From Bombella pollinis (lineage in GTDB: Bacteria; Pseudomonadota; Alphaproteobacteria; Acetobacterales; Acetobacteraceae), in assembly GCF_026385485.1 (NCBI RefSeq), contig NZ_JANIDX010000004.1, positions 124,001 to 188,000 on the forward strand: a stretch of 64,000 nucleotides of DNA, written 5' to 3'. The notes beneath the pieces were generated by a model. That model had not been told where the DNA came from. It did not search any database and saw only the letters and a list, made by a program, of their open reading frames with translations. A program made the translations under genes and the position numbers. Of this stretch, positions 51,733 to 59,668 are shown one piece after another. Positions within the stretch are counted from its first letter, which is position 1; each line of letters opens with the position of its first letter.

Positions 51733-53217
51733 ATGACAAACTTCCCACAAGAGAGACTTTATAACCGAGTGCGTGATGCCTTGGCCTTTGATGATGTCCT
51801 TATTGAACCTGTTGAATCCTCTGTTCTGCCGGGGCAGGTTAGCACAAAGACACGTCTTACCCGTAAGCTTAGCCTGAATATTCCACTTCTTTCCTCCGCT
51901 ATGGATACAGTGACGGAAGAAGAAATGGCTATTTGCATGGCCCAGCAAGGCGGTATGGGGGTTATCCATAAAAACCTAACGCTGGAGGAGCAGGCCGAGC
52001 AGGTCCGCCGTGTGAAGCGTTTTGAGGCCGGGATGGTGGTTAATCCCGTAACAGTTGGGCCGGACCAAACCCTGCGGGAAGTCCATGAGATTATGGCCCG
52101 CAATGGGATTTCTGGCCTCCCAGTTGTGGAGAAAAGCGGCAAGCTGGTTGGGATTTTGACCAATCGTGACATGCGCTTTACCGCTGATGAGACAACACTT
52201 GTCCGCGATATGATGACCCATGAAGGGTTGGTGACGGTTAAGCATGGGGCATCGCCTGAGCAAGCCCGCCAACTCCTGCATGACCATCGGATTGAGAAGC
52301 TCCTTGTTGTGGATGATGCAGAGCATTGCGTGGGGCTGATTACCGTTAAGGATATGGATAAAGCAACGACCCATCCTTTGGCGGTAAAGGATGCTGAGGG
52401 CCGGTTGCTCTGTGCGGCGGCTATCGGCGTAGGGGAAGATGGTCTCCGCCGTGGGGCTGCCCTTGTGGATGCGGGGGTGGATGTGCTGGTGGTTGATACC
52501 GCCCATGGCCATTCCCGCGGTGTGTTAGAGACTGTTGCGCAATTACGGGACCGTTATGCGGATGTGCAGCTCATTGCGGGGAATGTCGCGACACCAGAGG
52601 CTGCACAAGCTTTGATTCGCTCCGGTGCAGATTGTGTAAAGATTGGCATTGGCCCAGGGTCCATCTGCACAACGCGTGTGGTGGCGGGTGTGGGTGTGCC
52701 GCAATTCTCTGCGGTGTTGGAGACAGCGGCCGCCTGTCATGAGCTTGATGTCCCCGCTATTGCCGATGGGGGGATTCGGACCTCTGGCGATATCGTCAAA
52801 GCCATTGGGGCGGGTGCGGATGTTGTGATGGTTGGTTCCATGCTCGCAGGATGTGAGGAAAGCCCTGGTGAGAGCTTCCTTTATCAGGGGCGGACCTATA
52901 AAGCGTATCGTGGTATGGGCTCCATGGGGGCGATGGCCCGTGGCTCGGCGGATCGTTACTTCCAAGGGGAGGTACGCGATACGCTCAAGCTGGTTCCAGA
53001 GGGGATTGAGGGGCAAGTGCCTTATAAAGGCCCGATGGCAGCGGTGGTGCATCAGCTTGTTGGGGGGCTGCGGGCTGGTATGGGTTATACAGGCTCCGCT
53101 ACCGTGGCAGATTTGCAAGTTCGGGCGAAGTTCCGCAAAATTACGAATGCTGGCCTGCGCGAAAGCCATGTGCATGATGTGACCATCACGCGGGAAGCAC
53201 CGAACTATCGCCTGTAA
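51733..53217 (+). CDS. guaB: IMP dehydrogenase
   Basis: GuaB oxidises IMP to XMP with NAD, the rate-limiting step of guanine synthesis. The TIM-barrel enzyme has the usual two CBS domains (about residues 95-205: MARNGISGLPVVEKSGKLVG and HRIEKLLVVDDAEHCVG). The catalytic loop is IGPGSICTTRVVAGVGVPQ with the active Cys near residue 310, and the flap contains YRGMGSMGAMARGSADRY. 494 aa is full length. It lies 145 bases after hemN with its own leader and 48 bases before the RsmB-family gene. Confidence 0.97.
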   Translation: MTNFPQERLYNRVRDALAFDDVLIEPVESSVLPGQVSTKTRLTRKLSLNIPLLSSAMDTVTEEEMAICMAQQGGMGVIHKNLTLEEQAEQVRRVKRFEAGMVVNPVTVGPDQTLREVHEIMARNGISGLPVVEKSGKLVGILTNRDMRFTADETTLVRDMMTHEGLVTVKHGASPEQARQLLHDHRIEKLLVVDDAEHCVGLITVKDMDKATTHPLAVKDAEGRLLCAAAIGVGEDGLRRGAALVDAGVDVLVVDTAHGHSRGVLETVAQLRDRYADVQLIAGNVATPEAAQALIRSGADCVKIGIGPGSICTTRVVAGVGVPQFSAVLETAAACHELDVPAIADGGIRTSGDIVKAIGAGADVVMVGSMLAGCEESPGESFLYQGRTYKAYRGMGSMGAMARGSADRYFQGEVRDTLKLVPEGIEGQVPYKGPMAAVVHQLVGGLRAGMGYTGSATVADLQVRAKFRKITNAGLRESHVHDVTITREAPNYRL

Positions 53218-53265
53218 GGTGATTTTTCCCTTTCCTGAAGGACGGAAACAGGGTAGGCGGGGGCC

Positions 53266-54579
53266 ATGACCCCCGCTGCTCGTCTCTCTGGTGCGATTGA
53301 TCTGCTTTGTGCGATTCAAAATGCGCCTCATCGTCCGGCTGATGCCGTGGCTAATAACTTCTTCCGCGAACGCCGCTATATTGGTGGCGGGGATCGCAGG
53401 GCTATCTCGACCTTAGCGTGGGATGTGCTGCGGGCGTGGCGGCGGCTGCATTGGCATTTACGGGCAGAGTTACGGTACCGGCATGAGGATATTTCCCCAC
53501 GGCTTTTATGCGCGGCGATGCTGCATTTTGTGGGGCAGCCTTTATCCTCCATTCAGGCGTTATTTAGTGGGGAGCGTTACGCGCCAGCCCCATTGAGTGA
53601 GCGTGAATATGCGATGCTGGCGGCATTAGAGGGCCAATCCATCACAGATGAGAAACAATCCCTCCCTGTCAGGTTGGAATATCCTGATTGGTTGCATCCT
53701 TATTTAGAGCGTGATTTCGGTGAGCGATTGGAGGAGGAAATGCGTGCCCTCATGGGGGCTCCAACGCTCGACCTCCGCGTGAATCTGCTGAAAGGAACGC
53801 GTGAGGAAGCCTTGCGCCGCCTTAAGCGGGAAGGGTTTGATGGGCAGCCAACGCCTCTTTCCCCTTGGGGGATTCGTCTTGAGGGCCGCCAGCCCGTTAC
53901 CGCTGCGGCACTTTTTCGGGATGGTCTGGTAGAGATTCAGGATGAAGGGAGCCAGCTCATCGCTGCGGCGGTGGATGCCCGCCCCGGCGAGCGGTTGCTT
54001 GATTATTGCGCTGGTGCGGCGGGAAAGACCTTAGCTATTGCCATGACGATGGAAAATAAGGGTCAAATTGTCGCATGTGATGTCTCCTCTATACGGTTGG
54101 AGGGGGCTGTAAAGCGGTTGCGCCGGGCGGGTGTGCATAATGTGACGCGCCATCTCCTCAAAGAGGGAGATAAATGGGCCAAACGGCGGGAAGGGCAGTT
54201 TGAGACGGTATTGGTCGATGCGCCTTGCTCTGGTACGGGAACATGGCGGCGTAACCCTGATGCACGGCTGCGGCTAAGTGAGACGGATGTACAAGAGCTT
54301 TGCGTAAAGCAAGCCGCTATTTTGGATATTGCCGCACGGCTTGTTCGCCCCGGTGGTAAATTGGTTTATGCCACATGCTCTCTCTTAGGGGTGGAGAATA
54401 CCCAGCAGATAGAGGCCTTCCTTAAAAGAAGGGCTGATTATCAGCGCCTTCCTTCAGCGCGGCGGTCTTTATTCTTGCCAGAGAGCTTGCGCCAAGATTC
54501 TGCCTTTGCCCTTACCCCCTATAGCTATGGGACAGATGGCTTTTTTGTTGCGGTGATGGAGCGTAGCGCACAAAATTAA
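53266..54579 (+). CDS. RsmB/NOP2-family rRNA cytosine-C5 methyltransferase
   Basis: The protein (437 aa) has an N-terminal NusB-like helical part (ARLSGAIDLLCAIQ through about residue 130). A SAM-dependent methyltransferase follows: QDEGSQLIAAAVDARPGERLLDYCAGAAGKTLAIA, VLVDAPCSGTGTWRRNPDAR with one catalytic Cys, and LVYATCSLLGVENTQQIEAFL with the second. These two cysteines mark m5C RNA methyltransferases. The alphaproteobacterial member may not match E. coli RsmB (C967) one to one, so I leave the symbol blank. It lies 48 bases after guaB. Confidence 0.9.
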   Translation: MTPAARLSGAIDLLCAIQNAPHRPADAVANNFFRERRYIGGGDRRAISTLAWDVLRAWRRLHWHLRAELRYRHEDISPRLLCAAMLHFVGQPLSSIQALFSGERYAPAPLSEREYAMLAALEGQSITDEKQSLPVRLEYPDWLHPYLERDFGERLEEEMRALMGAPTLDLRVNLLKGTREEALRRLKREGFDGQPTPLSPWGIRLEGRQPVTAAALFRDGLVEIQDEGSQLIAAAVDARPGERLLDYCAGAAGKTLAIAMTMENKGQIVACDVSSIRLEGAVKRLRRAGVHNVTRHLLKEGDKWAKRREGQFETVLVDAPCSGTGTWRRNPDARLRLSETDVQELCVKQAAILDIAARLVRPGGKLVYATCSLLGVENTQQIEAFLKRRADYQRLPSARRSLFLPESLRQDSAFALTPYSYGTDGFFVAVMERSAQN

Positions 54580-54694
54580 GCCTCTTACAGCCTTATTAGC
54601 GTGATGGCGGAGCTTTTCTGCCATGGAGCGTTTGTGTATTTATTGTGAGAATGGCTGATATTCGGCTACGCGCAATGGAGGAAATACGCTCCCT

Positions 54695-56545
54695 ATGGCC
54701 TATGATGTTCTCTTTGGTGTGGTGCTAACATTTGGGGCTGGTATGCTGGCGCAATGGGTGGCGTGGCGTCTGCACTTGCCAGCAATTGTGTTGCTGTTTG
54801 CTATGGGGCTGCTTTTTGGCCCTGTGCTAGGCTGGTTAAACCCCTCCGAAACATTAGGCCATGCCTTCCGTCCGCTTGTCTCTATGCTGGTCGCCTTGAT
54901 CGTTTTTGAAGGCGGCCTTGCGCTGGATCTTCGTCAGTTACGCGAGGCTGGGCAAGGGGTTGCACGTTTGACGATGGTGGCCTTGCCTATCAACTGGCTC
55001 TTAGGCTCCATAGCGGCGCATTATGTTGCACGGCTGGAGTGGGGGCCGTCTTTTCTCTTTGGGGCGATTATCGTGGTGACGGGGCCTACGGTCATTCTGC
55101 CTTTGCTACGCAGTGCCAAGTTACAACCGCGTGTTGCTGCCTTTTTACGGTGGGAAGCGATTGTGAATGACCCGCTAGGGGCTATTCTTGCTGCGGTGGT
55201 GATGCAGGTTATGTTGCTGCATCTCGACCTGCATAAACAGATGCTCTTTGTCCACACCTTGCCTGATATGGTTGTGGCGGGGGCTTTGTCTGTTGCTGCG
55301 GGGATATTGCCTGCTTATTTGCTCAGCTATCTCTTTACGCGGGACTTAATGCCGGAGCTGCTAAAGGTCCCTGTCATTCTAACACTAGCCCTGGTTATTT
55401 TTGAGGCCTGCACATTGGCGATGGAAGGTGCGGGGCTAATCGCCGTAACCGTTTTTGGCATGATGCTGACCAACTTACACCCGCCGGGGATGAATGATCT
55501 AAAACGCACAAAGGAATCCCTTGTTGTGCTGATGGTCTCGGTATTGTTCATCCTCCTCGCGGCGGATTTGCATCGTGGGGTTCTGGCACGGCTCTCGGTC
55601 CCGATTTTATTGCTGACCTTAGTGGTGTTGTTTGTGGTGCGGCCACTGGGGATTTTCCTCTCCACATTAGGCACAACGATGAGCTGGCAAGAGCGGCTTT
55701 TTGTTGGCTGGATTGCCCCGCGCGGTATTGTTGCAGCGGCTGTGGCTGGGGCTGCGGGGATTAAATTGGCAGAGGCGGGGTATCCTTCGGCAGAGTTGGT
55801 GATGCCTGCAGTGTTTGCAGTCATTGCTGTGACGATGATTTGCCATGGCTTTTCCCTCGGTCCCCTCGCACGGCGGCTGCATCTGACACTCTCTAACGAG
55901 CCAGCTTTGGTCATTCTAGGCGGTAATGCGTGGTCAACGGACCTCGCCGCATGTTTGAATGAGGAGAAAGTACCCGTCTTGCTTGTTGATACAACAGCGC
56001 AAGAGCTTATGCCTGCTGCACGGCTCGGGGTGCCTGTTTTAAAGACGGAACTCCTCTCCGCAGCCGGGCAAGAAGCTTTGGAGGAGCGGCCCGCCGATTA
56101 TCTGATCGCGACAACAGGGGATGCGATTTATAATGGTATGGTTTGCGGGCATTTAGCCCCTCATATGGGGCGGGAGCGCGTTTATCAGGTTAGCCCCGGT
56201 GTGGCACGGCTGGACCTCTATCGTGGTCTTTCGCGTGATGCGCGTGGGAAAGTACTGGGAGAGCCGGGATGGAACTATACGTTTTTTGATACGTTATTTA
56301 GTCGTGGTTGGCGTTTTAAGAGCTATACCGTTACGGAAGTAATGGCTGATTTGTTGGAAAAAGAAGAAAACCGGATCGATCTGCTCATCGTACGCCGTGG
56401 GACGGGTATCTTTATACGCTCGGCAGAAGATAGGACTAAGACGAGTCCAGCTGCGGGGGATTTGGCTATTTCCATGTTCTCGCCAGAAGGGCAAGAGGCC
56501 TTTACCGGGGTAAAAGAGGAGGCAGAGCTACGTGAAGAGGCATAG
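54695..56545 (+). CDS. CPA1-type cation:proton antiporter with C-terminal RCK-like domain
   Basis: About 12 membrane segments cover residues 1-395, with the CPA core ALIVFEGGLALDLRQLREAG, the ion-binding region FGAIIVVTGPTVILPLL and IVNDPLGAILAAVVMQ (ND pair), and WIAPRGIVAAAVAG. The soluble tail (about 405-616) has a nucleotide-binding-like start ALVILGGNAWSTDLAACLNE and LIATTGDAIYNG, resembling TrkA-N/RCK gating domains. It probably exchanges Na+ or K+ for H+ across the inner membrane and helps with pH or acid stress. The ion is not predictable. Confidence 0.88.
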   Translation: MAYDVLFGVVLTFGAGMLAQWVAWRLHLPAIVLLFAMGLLFGPVLGWLNPSETLGHAFRPLVSMLVALIVFEGGLALDLRQLREAGQGVARLTMVALPINWLLGSIAAHYVARLEWGPSFLFGAIIVVTGPTVILPLLRSAKLQPRVAAFLRWEAIVNDPLGAILAAVVMQVMLLHLDLHKQMLFVHTLPDMVVAGALSVAAGILPAYLLSYLFTRDLMPELLKVPVILTLALVIFEACTLAMEGAGLIAVTVFGMMLTNLHPPGMNDLKRTKESLVVLMVSVLFILLAADLHRGVLARLSVPILLLTLVVLFVVRPLGIFLSTLGTTMSWQERLFVGWIAPRGIVAAAVAGAAGIKLAEAGYPSAELVMPAVFAVIAVTMICHGFSLGPLARRLHLTLSNEPALVILGGNAWSTDLAACLNEEKVPVLLVDTTAQELMPAARLGVPVLKTELLSAAGQEALEERPADYLIATTGDAIYNGMVCGHLAPHMGRERVYQVSPGVARLDLYRGLSRDARGKVLGEPGWNYTFFDTLFSRGWRFKSYTVTEVMADLLEKEENRIDLLIVRRGTGIFIRSAEDRTKTSPAAGDLAISMFSPEGQEAFTGVKEEAELREEA

Positions 56546-56678
56546 CCTTCTGTTTTTAAACGGATTAGGGTAGTGTTGGTTGGTTAGTAGCAGTGCTATG
56601 CTTTTCAGGCTCTTTTTTGGGGGGATGTTGAGGGCAAGGCTGTAACTGAACTGTATTTATGAACAGGATTTTTGAGAC

Positions 56679-57380
56679 ATGAATACGCGGCACTCAATAT
56701 TGATTGTTGACGATGATGATGGTTTAGGTTCCGTCTTAGCGGCTCAGTTGTCAGAAGGAGCGGCTTATCGGGTAGAGCGGGCAACCACGCTTGCTCTTGC
56801 AGAGGAAGTGTTGGGTCGTTCTGAGGGGCGGATTAATATTGTCTTGTTGGATGTGAATCTTCCTGATGGTGATGGCCGGGAATTTTGTGCGGCATTACGT
56901 AAAAAGGGGTTAGCAATCCCTATTATCATCATGACAGGATCTCATGATGAAGATGATGTCATTCGTGGTCTTGATGCAGGGGCGAATGATTATGTGGCTA
57001 AGCCTTTTCGCATTGGTGAGTTAAAGGCGCGTGTGAGAGCGCAGCTGCGTTTGTTTGAAAATAGCGAGGACGTTGTTTTTGATATTGGTCCTTATGTCTT
57101 TCGCCCCGCAAACAAGCAGCTTTTTGAGCCTAAAACAGGTCAGCGGATTCATTTAACAGAGAAAGAGACAGCTATCCTTAAATATCTCTATCGCGCAGGA
57201 GGGCAGCCGGTAGAGCGTGATGTGCTGTTGCATGAGGTCTGGGGGTATCACGCCTCTGTAACGACCCATACATTAGAGACCCATATTTATCGCCTTCGCC
57301 AAAAGATAGAGCCGGGGCAAGGCCGAGCTGGGATTTTGCTGACAGAGGGTGGGGGCTATTGCCTTAACCCTAATGTGTAA
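56679..57380 (+). CDS. OmpR-family response regulator (orphan)
   Basis: A 233-residue two-domain regulator. The receiver has the acidic pair DDDD (11-14), phospho-acceptor D58 in VLLDVNLPDGDG, IIMTGSHDE (conserved Thr) and YVAKPF (Lys). The C-terminal winged helix has LTEKETAILKYLYRAGG and THTLETHIYRLRQKIE, the recognition helix region. No histidine kinase lies next to it, so the partner must be elsewhere. The ATG follows a gap of 133 bases after the antiporter. Its targets are unknown. Confidence 0.9.
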   Translation: MNTRHSILIVDDDDGLGSVLAAQLSEGAAYRVERATTLALAEEVLGRSEGRINIVLLDVNLPDGDGREFCAALRKKGLAIPIIIMTGSHDEDDVIRGLDAGANDYVAKPFRIGELKARVRAQLRLFENSEDVVFDIGPYVFRPANKQLFEPKTGQRIHLTEKETAILKYLYRAGGQPVERDVLLHEVWGYHASVTTHTLETHIYRLRQKIEPGQGRAGILLTEGGGYCLNPNV

Positions 57381-57393
57381 GACGTTCTCCAAA

Positions 57394-57426
57394 GCAGGCT
57401 GGTCCTATCATGTTAGGTCAGCCTGC
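57394..57426. terminator. Bidirectional terminator between the response regulator and xth
   Basis: GCAGGCTG (57394-57401) is perfectly complementary to CAGCCTGC (57419-57426), with an inner CCTA/TAGG stem. It sits between convergent genes, 13 bases after the regulator stop and 21 bases before the xth stop. Confidence 0.65.
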
Positions 57427-57447
57427 ACTCTTTATAGGGTGGTATTG

Positions 57448-58245
57448 TTAGAGGGTAATGTCCATCATGACCGGTGCATGGTCGGAGGGGGATTCCCAGT
57501 CGCGTAGCGCGCTGAGAACGGTGATTTTTTGCATATTGGGGAGAATATCTGGCGTGGCCCAAATATGGTCCAACCGGCGGCCACGGTTAGATTTCTTCCA
57601 ATCTCGGTTGCGATATGACCACCATGTATAGAGTTTTTCTGGCTCTGGGATGGCAGTACGCATGGCATCTTCAAAGCCTGTGTGCATCCAGTCTAACAGG
57701 CCGGATGTCTCAATGGGTGTGTGGCTAACAATTTTGAGGAGCTGTTTATGGCTCCATACGTCATGCTCTAGCGGGGCGATGTTTAAATCCCCCACAAGGA
57801 TGCTTCTTTTAGGAGGATGGGCTGTAAACCACTCTTTGGCTTCTTCTAAAAAAGCGAGCTTATGGGCGAATTTTTCGTTCTCGTCTGGGTCTGGTATGTC
57901 GCCACCAGCAGGGACGTAGAAATTATGAAGATTCACCGGGCCGGAGTCTGTATGAAGGCGCGCAGCAACATGGCGGCAATCCATCTTGCCGCACCAATCA
58001 GGTGCATGAGATAGGGCGGGCTCTAACGGTATGCGTGATAGAATCGTCACGCCGTTATAGCTTTTCATCCCGCGATAAAGCTGATGCGGATAGCCTAGGG
58101 CCGTTAACGCCTCTTGGGGGTAGAGCGGGTCGGGGACCTTTGTTTCCTGAAGGCAGATGACATCAGGGGCGTATTCTTCGCTTAGACGCGTTAAGAGGGG
58201 CAGCCGGAGGCGAAGTGAATTGATATTCCATGTAATAAGACGCAT
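57448..58245 (-). CDS. xth: Exodeoxyribonuclease III
   Basis: Xth cleaves abasic sites and removes 3' blocking groups in base excision repair. The EEP fold is complete: MRLITWNINSLRLRLPLLTR, ICLQETKVPD (metal Glu), NFYVPAGGD, ILVGDLNIAPLEHDVW, GRRLDHIWATPDI and the C-terminal SDHAPVMMDI (catalytic His). 265 aa is normal. The wording DLNIAP and RLDHIWATP distinguishes it from the other EEP-fold protein at 30.5 kb. Confidence 0.95.
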   Translation of the reverse strand: MRLITWNINSLRLRLPLLTRLSEEYAPDVICLQETKVPDPLYPQEALTALGYPHQLYRGMKSYNGVTILSRIPLEPALSHAPDWCGKMDCRHVAARLHTDSGPVNLHNFYVPAGGDIPDPDENEKFAHKLAFLEEAKEWFTAHPPKRSILVGDLNIAPLEHDVWSHKQLLKIVSHTPIETSGLLDWMHTGFEDAMRTAIPEPEKLYTWWSYRNRDWKKSNRGRRLDHIWATPDILPNMQKITVLSALRDWESPSDHAPVMMDITL

Positions 58246-58346
58246 GGCTTTTGATCCCTCTTTAAGCGGAAAAATTCAAGTATGATCTTGCGATTATGGC
58301 TTATTACGCCACATTGAAGCGTATAGCGAAGGAAGGGGCCTTATAG

Positions 58347-59375
58347 ATGTCTATTTTCATCATGGATACGCATATTGATATTCCGTGGGAGGAAAAAACG
58401 GCGGATGGCCTTCCCAGTTGGCACAAGCGTGACCAAGCTGATTGCGCCCAGCGAGATGTAGAGCGGCGGTTTACGGTCCCCAAAGCGAAAGCGGGCGGGT
58501 TAGGGGCGGCTTGTTTAGCAGCCTATACACCACAAGCAGGCCTTGATGAAGCTGGTCATGCGGCGGCATGGCGGCGGGCGCAAGCTATGTTAGAGGCAAT
58601 AGAGGATATGGTTCCCCATTATCTTGAGGGGGAGGCGGCTCTATGTCACACAGCCGCGCATATACGGCAGGCGGCGCAAAATGGGGAGGTCGCGCTCATC
58701 CCGGTGATGGAGAATGGTTATCCGATAGGAGAGGATGATAGCCGTATTGGCTGGCTCGCTCAGCGTTATGGGGTGCGTTATATGACCCTTACCCATAATG
58801 GGCATAATCTCTTAGCGGATTCCGCAGTGGTACGAGAAGGCCCAGAGGAAGCACATGGCGGCTTATCCTCGTTGGGCCGCCGTGTGATTCAACAGATGAA
58901 TCGTCATGGCATGTTGGTGGATGTCTCACATGCATCGCGCAAGACGATGATGCAGGCTGTGGAACTTTCCGAGGTACCGGTTTTTGCTAGTCATTCTTGC
59001 GTGCGGGCTTTGTGTGACCATCCGCGTAATCTGGATGATGGGCAACTAGATGTGTTGAAGGCGAGTGGCGGGCTTATCCAAATCACAGCCATGGGGGCGT
59101 TTTTAAAACGTGGCGGTGGTGGCACAGCGGCGGATTTTGCGAAGCATGTGCTGTACGTTATCCGCCGGATAGGTGTGGAGCATGTTGGTCTCTCCTCCGA
59201 CTTTGATGGGGGGGGCGGCATAGAGGGCTGGCAGGATGCTGGTGAGACCCATCAACTCATCCAAACATTACAAGAGCATGGGCTGGATGATAGTGAGATT
59301 CGCGCTGTGGCGGGTGAGAATATGCTTACTCTTTTGGAGAAGGCAGAAGAAAGAATGACGAAGAGTCAAACATAA
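58347..59375 (+). CDS. Membrane-dipeptidase-family (M19) metallopeptidase
   Basis: M19 enzymes are zinc dipeptidases. The metal motif is DTHIDIPWEE (H-x-D, about residues 8-10), the bridging glutamate in IPVMENGYPIGE, and further ligands in LVDVSHASRKT and FASHSC. HVGLSSDFDGGG near the C-terminus is also typical. There is no signal peptide, so unlike mammalian renal dipeptidase this copy is cytosolic and may recycle peptide fragments. 342 aa fits the bacterial branch. It stands alone between xth and the uvrC leader. Confidence 0.9.
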   Translation: MSIFIMDTHIDIPWEEKTADGLPSWHKRDQADCAQRDVERRFTVPKAKAGGLGAACLAAYTPQAGLDEAGHAAAWRRAQAMLEAIEDMVPHYLEGEAALCHTAAHIRQAAQNGEVALIPVMENGYPIGEDDSRIGWLAQRYGVRYMTLTHNGHNLLADSAVVREGPEEAHGGLSSLGRRVIQQMNRHGMLVDVSHASRKTMMQAVELSEVPVFASHSCVRALCDHPRNLDDGQLDVLKASGGLIQITAMGAFLKRGGGGTAADFAKHVLYVIRRIGVEHVGLSSDFDGGGGIEGWQDAGETHQLIQTLQEHGLDDSEIRAVAGENMLTLLEKAEERMTKSQT

Positions 59376-59572
59376 TTTTCCTTTCTGGCGATGTTTTGGG
59401 TATTTTCTGTCCACTATTTTTTTCAGAAACGGGATTGACAGTTATATCGGGGGAAAAGGGGGGAACATCTATGTTACGGGTTAGAAAACCTTTTATAAAT
59501 CGTTGTTTTTCAGATAGTTAGTGATGGTGACTAAAAAATAGGCAATCTCTCAAAAAGGAGAGAAACTCTGCG
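59376..59572. other. AT-rich spacer before the uvrC leader ORF
   Basis: The stretch holds a perfect -35-like TTGACA at 59435-59440, but no -10 at the right distance, and a CTCTC-AAAAA-GGAGAG stem at 59546-59563 whose 3' arm is the ribosome-binding site of the next ORF. No coding frame of note is seen. Confidence 0.5.
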
Positions 59573-59668
59573 ATGCGGCGTTTTACCCTTGGGGTATTCA
59601 CAGCTTTTTCCACAGGAATAGTGGATGAGTTTGCTAAGCCTTATAAAATCAGGAAGAATTGGCGGTAA
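59573..59668 (+). CDS. 31-residue leader ORF abutting uvrC
   Basis: ATG 59573 is nine bases after GGAGAG (59558-59563). The peptide starts MRRFTLGVFTAFSTGIVD and ends KIRKNWR; TAA (59666-59668) is directly followed by the uvrC ATG at 59669. It has a short hydrophobic middle and a basic tail. The arrangement suggests translation coupled to uvrC. It may be a real small protein or a leader whose translation regulates uvrC, and no family is recognised. Confidence 0.45.
   Translation: MRRFTLGVFTAFSTGIVDEFAKPYKIRKNWR

Noticed and set aside
52543..53331. A 262-codon frame on the minus strand opposite guaB
   Set aside because: Antisense to conserved guaB sequence, with low-complexity composition and no family similarity.
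59435..59440. Perfect TTGACA -35 before the uvrC leader
   Set aside because: No -10-like hexamer is found 15-19 bases downstream; the region there is a G-rich run.
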